From Lithobates sylvaticus (taxonomy: Eukaryota; Chordata; Amphibia; Anura; Ranidae), in the NCBI GenBank assembly GCA_028564925.1, contig CM053029.1, forward strand, positions 39,312,253 to 39,376,252: DNA of 64,000 nt. Reading direction: 5' to 3'. The notes under the pieces are model-generated. The model was not told the DNA's origin. It was given only the letters and a program-made list of their open reading frames with translations, and ran no database searches. This document shows positions 57,296 to 64,000 of this stretch, piece by piece; the stretch's first letter is position 1; every line of letters starts with the position of its first letter. A program made the position numbers and the translations under genes.

Positions 57296-57589
57296 TCATA
57301 CTATTACAAGGGATATTGTTCATTCCTTGTGATAGCAATAACAACACCCATTATAAATTCCCCTTAATGAGTTGTGCATTTTAACAATGAATGACTACAG
57401 TTTTAACCAAAAATGAATGGCCAACTCAATATTTAATCTTGCCCAAATATGAACAATTTCTACCTCCGTAAAGGAATCTTTTGAAAAATCTGGTTTTGCA
57501 TATTTCACACCATAACCTAACAAGAAAATTCTTGCCGAGGAGAGAATTGACCCTGACCAAACATTTTGTGCTACCATCACATGGCATCA

Positions 57590-57900
57590 ATAATATTGGT
57601 TGATGGGTGCTGGTGGTGCCTAAATACCATAAACCCAACACAACACATCTTGCAGAGCACAGGATGGATCCTGCTTTAACATACTATTACCATATCTGCA
57701 ACTGGGACACAGATGTGAAAAAATTGGGTTTTGGGTGTTGGTGGTGCTCAACCACTGTAAGCCCACACAAAAAGTCCTGCAAAGCACAGGATGGACCCTG
57801 CTTTAACAAACAATTACCTAGGTACATCTGTTACAAAGTTGCAATAAAAAAAAAAGGTTTTAGGTTTGAATGGTGCCCAAATTTGCAACTGTGAAACAGC
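57590..57900 (+). repeat. degenerate tandem repeat, unit about 125 bp
   Basis: Two and a half units sharing GGTGGTGC, AAGCACAGGATGGACCCTGC/GAGCACAGGATGGATCCTGC, TTTAACA and CAATTACC/TATTACC. No coding. Confidence 0.7.
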
Positions 57901-59460
57901 TTCTAAAAATGTTGGGTGCCACAACAAAATTGCTGTTGCAGAGAACGTCAGGTATCACCCCAATTGTAAACTGTAATGGTAGCAGACCTACAACAATGGT
58001 ATGAGATGTTAACAGTGGCATATAGTGAGATATACTAATGGAGGCTGGGTGTGCTCCATGTGTGCTTCCATGTCTGAAGAAAAAAAAAAAAAAATGGAAA
58101 ATGGCAGGATCCCCCCAAAAAATGTATCTGCAGCAGGAACTTGGTAGCTGCTGCTGATCCAAGGCTGGTCCATTTTGACGAATGTCAGCCAGTCAACAAT
58201 GTCCATTGACAGAAGCACTCTTTGTTTCTGTCATAAAGCCCCAGAGAACATGTTAGCTCAATTGTGAAACTCTGCAATCTCTGACCAGTGGCCTGTCCTC
58301 ATAACCCACTAGTATAGGGGCTGATCCATTCAGAAGGTCTTTGTATCTGCTTTTTCCCCAGATAATCAGCCACGGTGTGATGCAGCAGCTGCTGATAGGT
58401 ACTGGCAGCAGTCAACACAGAGCACTGAAGACTACAAAATTTTTTAAATGAGTTGCTCAGGCAACCACCCCCACTTCTTCTTTCACTGACAGAAGACTCC
58501 GAGACACCTTTTCCTACTCATCCTTTGGAACTTTCCCCTTTTATTCTTGGATCAAGGAGGGTTACCAACCAGTAATGGTTCCTCTCCTTAATACCATAAA
58601 TCCTATGGTCATTTCACAGGCTCTAGAGCATGAGAGAGCCCATGTGCTGAAAAATACTAGAGGCAGAGAAACCTGAGTACTCATGTTTGCTGAGAATGAT
58701 GTTATCCTCAGCTACCTCCCCAAGGCACATACAATTTCTGGGCTTTGGGACATGAAACCCACCCCTGGAAGACTGCCTCATGTTGTCTTTAGGATCAATA
58801 TACCCATGACAATTATACTCCCCCTCCTTCTCCTGTGCATGATGTGGCTCCCTTTCATGAAAATTAACCTGTCTTGGATTACCAATGTCTACAAGATTCC
58901 TGCTGCTTATACTACAGCCTAGACTTAAATGACACAGTGTTTATCCAGCTGTACCTCAGCTGCCAAATTTATAATGTTTGCTGCAGGGGAAAACCTGACT
59001 TGAGCCTCAAAATTTGTGACCTATTGCAATGTGTAATCACTGTAAAGGTGCAACACAGAGGGGGTGGTTTACTAAGAAGAAGGCACTGCACCAGTATATA
59101 CATTAATTGGTGCCCCGGAAAAGTCATTCATCGAACGTGCGGACCGGCGCACAAAGGACTGCGCTCACAAACGGACAGTCTCCTAAAGCATTTATTAACC
59201 CCAAAGAAAAATGTGATTCTGGTCCCTTAAAGCAGATTACACTGCACAGTGCTTGTGCGATCTAATCTGCCCCCCTCTAAACTGTAAAAAAAAAAAACTA
59301 AACCTACCACTTCCTGTATGCCCTCTCTAATCAGACCACGATAACCAGGGCAGCTGCGCCCTGATCACCATGGTCAAAGTGCCTCCCTCTGTGATAGAGG
59401 CTGCCTGCTCTCTGCTCTTCTCTCTCCCTCCTCACTCCCTTCTTCCTTCTTGTCAGCGCC
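57901..59460. other. unassigned stretch
   Basis: About 1.5 kb without recognisable gene or repeat. One A-run near 58080. Confidence 0.45.
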
Positions 59461-60878
59461 CTCTCTGTCTATCTCCGGGCCGGCCCTGCCCCCCCACCGC
59501 TATTATTTTAATATTAAAATATTAATTTTGTCACTGCCAGCCTCTCTATTAGAGGGCAAAAATGATCACTATCAGCTCTCTGTCACCAATCTTATAATTG
59601 CACACCGCAGGTCACCTGTACATAAATGGGTGACTCTGCCCCCTCTGACAACATGGGGAAAGTCATAAGGAAGTCCCCGTGCATCAGAGGAGGGCAGGGT
59701 CAACGGGTGGCCCGCCCTCCATTATTTAAGACGTGTCAGAAGAATCGAAGCGTCACACGGCTAAAGATTCCCACTGAGGCGGAATGTGCGGGCGGATCGG
59801 AGAAAAAGCCAAAGCAAGATGCGGGAAGAGAAGAGCGGGGGAAGAATAAGATGAAGAAGAAGATGTAGAAGAAGAAGTAGAAGACCAAAGGAATAACAGA
59901 AGAAAGAAGATGGAAGTAGAAGAAATTAATAAAGGACTTGTCAAAAACTGTCTCTTGTGTTTTTTAACCTTTTTGTCACTTTTTTTTTACCCCATTACCA
60001 TTTCACACAGGGGGGGTGGGAACTGGGAGTCCCCTTGTTAAAGGGGGCTTTCAGATTCCGATAAGCCCCCCGCCCGCAAACCCCCACAACCACCGGGCAA
60101 GGGGACAAGGTGCTTTGATGGGCTACCTCAAACCCCCTACCAATGTTGAGGGCATGTGGCCTGGTACAATTCAGGAGGGGGGGCGCTCTCTTGACCCCCC
60201 ACTTTTCCTGCGGCCTGCCAGGTTGCGTGCTCGGATAAGGGTCTGGTATGAATTTCTGGGGGGACCCCACGACATTTTTTTTTAATTTTGGCGCGGGGTT
60301 CCCCTCAATATCCATACCAGACCTGAAGGGCCTGGTATGGAATTTAGGGGGACCTCCACGCATTTTTTTTTTTTACATTTTGGTTCGGGGTTCCCCTGTG
60401 GGGAAATCCCCATGCCGTTTTTATCAATGAACTGTTATGTGTATTGTCCGACCCGACAATTCATTATAGCCGCGAGTAGTTTTAAATGAGTTTTTTTTCC
60501 TTTAGAAATGTAATTTTGCTGTCAGACTGTTCTAAACACGGGAAACATGCGCCCCTTTACAGGCATACTATAGACACCCCCCAGGTACACAATTTAAAGG
60601 AATATTAGACTTTTAATTTTTCATTTTAAGCATTATTAAAATCACTGCTCCCGAAAAAATGTCAGTTTTTAAAACTTTTTTTGCATTGAAAAAGGTCCTC
60701 AAACACTTTTTATGACAATACCATGCATATAAGCCTTTAAAATTAGCACTTTTGATTATTCATGTTTGTGTCCCATAGACTTTAATGGTGTTCGCGTGTT
60801 CGAACACATTTTTTGCCTGTTTGCATGTTCTGTGCGAACCGAATGGGGGGGGGGGGGGTGTTCGGCTCATCCCTAGTG
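59461..60878 (+). mobile_element. hAT-like family H copy with intact right terminus
   Basis: Carries the GAAGAA-rich segment (59820-59930), the GGGGGCTTTCAGATTCCGAT block, GGTCTGGTATGAATTT, GCCGCGAGTAGTTTTAAATGA and GGAAACATGCGCCCC, and ends GTTCGGCTCATCCCTA near 60877. It preserves, uninterrupted, the two TTAA sites that are occupied by family P elements in the copies at 8055 and 15797. The left end is uncertain. Confidence 0.6.
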
Positions 60879-62135
60879 ATGGCTCTCCAGGGACTTGGAA
60901 AATATGAGAATATCGTCAAGATAAACCACCACACATAACTGCAACAAATCTCGGAGGACATTGTTAATAAATTCCTGGAAAACTGCCGGGGCGTTACAAA
61001 GGCCAAAAGGCATTACGAGGTACTCATAATGGCCTGTTCTGGTGTTAAACACAGTTTTCCACTCGTCGCCCTCCTTAATCCTCACAAGATTGTATGCCGC
61101 TCTCAAATCAAGCTTTGTGAAAACCGTTTCTCCCTTGAGGTGGTCAAATAACTCTGTAATCAATTGAATTGGATAGGCATACTTAATCGTGAAACCAGCA
61201 CCAGCAGGAGACAAGGATTTGCGGATGAAACCTCGAGAAAGTGCGTCTGCAACATACTCCTCCATGGCCTTATCCTTCAAGACCGACAAAGGGTAAACCC
61301 GGCCACGAGGGGGTATGGCACCAGGTTGAAGGTCAATTGTGCAATCATACGACCAGTGTGGAGGCAAACTACCAGCTTGACCTTTGTCAAAGACATCGCT
61401 AAAATTGCGGTACTCCTGCGGCAGGGAGGAGAGTGAAGAGGTGCACAGGACCTTGGCTACTTTCTGGAAGCATGTCTTACTGCATTGTGGCGACCAGGAG
61501 AGAATCTCACCCCAGAGCCAATCAAAAGAGGGGTTGTGCCTTTGTAACCAAGGATAACCAATAACCAGCAGAAACTTAGGTGAGGAAATAACTTGGAATT
61601 GGATTATCTCATGGTGAAAAGCCCCTACGGCCATGGACAGCGGAACAGTCTTATGAGTCACATGGGCAGTCTGTAGAGGTCTCCCATCAAGAGCCTCATT
61701 GGCAAGTGGAGTGTCACGCAGCTGCAGCGGAATCGAGTGCTTCAATACAAAGGCAGCATCAATGATCAGGCCTGCAGCCCCAGAGTCAATTAGAGCCTAT
61801 ATCTCAACCGAAGACTCAGCCCAAGAAAGGGTAATCAAAACCAGGGGCTTATCCTTCTGGATAACGGGATGAAACAACGCCAATTAAGGTCTGTCTGTGA
61901 CAGGACCTCAAAGTTCGGGCGTTCCATGGTCGGGTAGGACAAGACTTCAAAAAGTGACCTGCCTGGCCACAATAAAGGCACAATCTCTCCCTCCTCCTAA
62001 GGGTTCTGTCATCTGCAGAGAGATGCATGAAGCCCAAGTGCATGGGTTCATCTTCACAGACCAACTCAGTACCAGGAGGCGTAAGAGGTGAGGGAGGCAA
62101 GGGTGAAGAATTATTTCTCTCACTCTAACGTTCAT
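60879..62135 (-). mobile_element. Ty3/gypsy retrotransposon fossil (gag zinc knuckle, protease, reverse transcriptase)
   Basis: On the minus strand, in order: a CCHC zinc knuckle CLYCGQAGHFLKSC (about 61960), a protease-region stretch with LVIGYPWLQRHNPSFDW, then YPLSVLKDKAMEEYV, SPAGAG, FTKLDLRAAYN, YLVMPFGLCNAPAVFQ and the catalytic YLDDILIFS. The order and motifs are typical of sushi/chromovirus-like Ty3/gypsy elements. Only about 1.25 kb survives. No LTRs are attached, the RNase H and integrase parts are missing, and the left end abuts the hAT-like copy. Broken in several places, an old fossil. Confidence 0.9.
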
Positions 62136-63214
62136 GGCGATACCTCACATGTGTGGTATTGAATGTTTACATACGTGGGCGCCACCTTCGTATGCGTTCA
62201 CTTCTGCGTAGGCTTCCCTTCCCGCTGCCTGTAAGAGCAATCAAGGGGGAAAACAGTCACTATTATTGTTTTTACTGTGCAGGGAATTGCCTGCTGAAAA
62301 CAAAAATATCTGGATGCTGTCTGCAGCTGCAGTCAGCATTCAGATATTGCCTCTTCAAGTGCCCGATGTCATATGTTGGCGACCCGGGGGAAGTGGCTAA
62401 ATACCACACAGGTTACTCCTGAATGCAGGTTATAGAGCTCCAGAATGTTGATGCTGAGTGAAAAAAATTGTCTTTTCATTTTCCTCCTAATTTTTGTAAC
62501 TCCCATATTGGGTTCTGGAGTTCAGAGTCCTCAACGAGTCTTGGGAGGGAAGAAGCCTCTAACCCTGGCTACAGGTTTTATTGGGGGGCAAGCAGGCTTG
62601 ATAACCAAAGGCCCCGGCCATTGTTCAGTGCTCCATCTGGAAGAAAGAAGGTCCCCTGCCCAGAGGTCAGGGAGTGGGCTCATGCAGGAGGGAGCTGAGA
62701 GAAGGTATGCAGAGTATGCATGTGAGCACACTGGTGTTGTGCAGTGGTCTGAAGGAACAGACAAGGGCCTAAGCCTGAGGACAGCAGTGAGAGTGAGCCA
62801 AGAGGCTTGAAGAAGCACCCGTGTTATTGTATAGTATTGGAGGAGGAATGCTGAACACCTCTGCAAGGGTAAACGTTTGATCAACATTGGAAATTTCATT
62901 TTTCCTTTAAAAAAACTTTGGCCATCAAGCCCTGGGGAATGTTTTTCCTGCCTGATTTGAATTCACAGCAAATGACTTGAGAAAAAAACCCAAATATGAC
63001 AGTGCCTAAGGAGCACTCTAAAAACATGCGTTTTCTTCTTGAATCCCACCTGAAAAATACCAGTACAATTTCCATGTCTGGACACTCCTGTACCTTGAGC
63101 ATCATAGCTGAATATCAACAGTGTGAGATCATCCATGGAACTACTGACTACTAGCCTCACCAGATTTGACGTGAGGTTTGGTACTGGCATTACTATGGGA
63201 CCATAGGCAGTATA
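62136..63214. other. unassigned stretch
   Basis: No conserved domain seen. The part next to the gypsy fossil may be its eroded 5' region, but nothing supports this directly. Confidence 0.4.
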
Positions 63215-63216
63215 TA

Positions 63217-63360
63217 CAGTACCTCACAAAAATGTGACAACACTGAAGAAATGATACTTGCACAGCTTGTATAACAGTGCAAATTTGCTGTCCCCTCAAA
63301 ATAACTCAACACACAACCATTAATGTCTAAACCACTGGCAACAAAAGTGAGTACACCCCT
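63217..63360 (+). mobile_element. Tc1-like end fragment (CAGTACCTCACAAAA family)
   Basis: Starts CAGTACCTCACAAAAATGTG after TA (63215-63216), with GTGACAACACTGAAGAAATGA and ending AAAAGTGAGTACACCCCTAA. Both ends carry the short inverted sequence typical of this non-autonomous Tc1 family. The interior is shortened. Confidence 0.65.
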
Positions 63361-63363
63361 AAA

Positions 63364-63779
63364 GCCCCATACACACGGTCGGATTATCCGATGGATTCTG
63401 TTCTATCGGACAATGTTGTCGTAAATTCCGACCGTGTAGGCACCGACCGTGTGTAGGATTGTCCGACGGACAAATTCCTATCTCCTGCTGGATAGATTTT
63501 TCGACAACAAAGTCCGATCACACCAAATCCGATCGTGTGTAGCGAATTCCGACGGACAAAGTGCTACGCATGCTCAGATCACATTACAAGACCAAATCTA
63601 TTGGCTACTAGCCTCTACGTAGTCCCGTCATAGGCGACAAACGTCACTACGTTCAGAATGATCGGATTTTCCAAAAAACTTTGTCCGACCGTGTGTATGT
63701 AACACCAACATCGGACAAAGTACGACGGACATGATCCGACGGACCTGGTCCTCGGATAATCCGAGCGTGTGTATGGGGC
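63364..63779. mobile_element. MITE with GCCCCATACACACG ends
   Basis: 416 bases with termini GCCCCATACACACGGTCGG and, reversed, GCCCCATACACACGCTCGG, both continuing ATTATCCGA. The interior is full of TCCGAC/GTCGGA words and CCGTGTGTA repeats. It inserted directly after the Tc1-like fragment. Non-coding. Confidence 0.8.
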
Positions 63780-63846
63780 ATATGAAAATGTCCAAATAGG
63801 GCCCAATTAGCCATTTTCCCTCCAAGGTATCATATGACTCATTAGT

Positions 63847-64000
63847 AGACATGTGCACACTGAAATATTTTCTTTCAGAATTTCGTTTTCGTCCGAAAAA
63901 TACATTTATTTAGTTACTCCCAAAATTTGTTTTTATTTATTTTGTTTCGTTAAAAAAGGCATTCGTCCAAAAATCCGAAATAATTAAGGTCGAATCTGTC
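63847..64000 (+). mobile_element. hAT-like TAGACATGTGC element, start, runs off the window
   Basis: TAGACATGTGCACACTG followed by AT-rich sequence with TTTCGTTTTCGTCCGAAAAA-like words. Resembles the terminus at 42515 (reverse complement TAGACATGTGCGAATCC). The remainder lies outside the window. Confidence 0.45.

Noticed and set aside
63217-63360. A complete autonomous Tc1 element at this place
   Set aside because: Only about 145 bases with the family's end sequences are present; there is no room for a transposase.

Overview
The window looks like intergenic DNA from a large, repeat-rich amphibian genome, most likely a true frog (Ranidae). The grounds are frog-type olfactory receptor genes, Tx1/L1-like and CR1 LINEs, several Tc1 families, and short DNA transposons with TACACACG-type and TAGGGATGAGC-type ends, which I recall as typical of ranid genomes. 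The species call is inference. No bacterial-type genes, tRNA, rRNA or CRISPR array were seen.

Host genes are few. One olfactory receptor reads open throughout (53830-54789, minus). A close paralogue (10267-11276, minus) is broken by a one-base deletion. Everything else that can be named is transposon-derived.

Layout: 1-4945 is the 3' part of an L1/Tx1-like LINE, with the ORF1 end, an unexplained 142-residue frame, a nearly whole ORF2 and a poly(A) tail. 5-9 kb holds polypyrimidine tracts, a decayed LINE tail, a TTAA-type element, and a perfect palindrome with a tandem duplication. 9-15.3 kb holds two CR1 copies around the receptor pseudogene and a small Penelope-like inverted repeat. 15.8-28.6 kb is mostly DNA transposons: fold-back hAT-like, TTAA elements, Tc1 and a composite hAT-like element. 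28.99-38.56 kb is a Penelope-like element (PLE) present as two copies, head to head, in a palindrome of about 9.6 kb flanked by a 14-bp target duplication. A hammerhead-ribozyme-like motif sits near each outer end. 39.5-42.5 kb is a tandem duplication of the fold-back hAT-like family, and one copy carries a TTAA insertion. 46.05-53.0 kb is a stack of nested insertions: an LTR-like host, a second PLE inverted pair (15-bp duplication), an L1 (17-bp duplication), then a TTAA element and a solo LTR inside the L1. 56.6-64 kb holds Tc1 fragments, another hAT-like copy, a Ty3/gypsy fossil and short elements.

The most interesting theme is that three PLE-derived structures share one plan: inverted copies with their 3' ends outward, hammerhead-like motifs in the arms, unequal outer ends, and in two cases 14-15 bp target duplications. 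This suggests integration in which both target strands primed on element RNA. All boundaries were read by eye, so family names and ends need a computed alignment.
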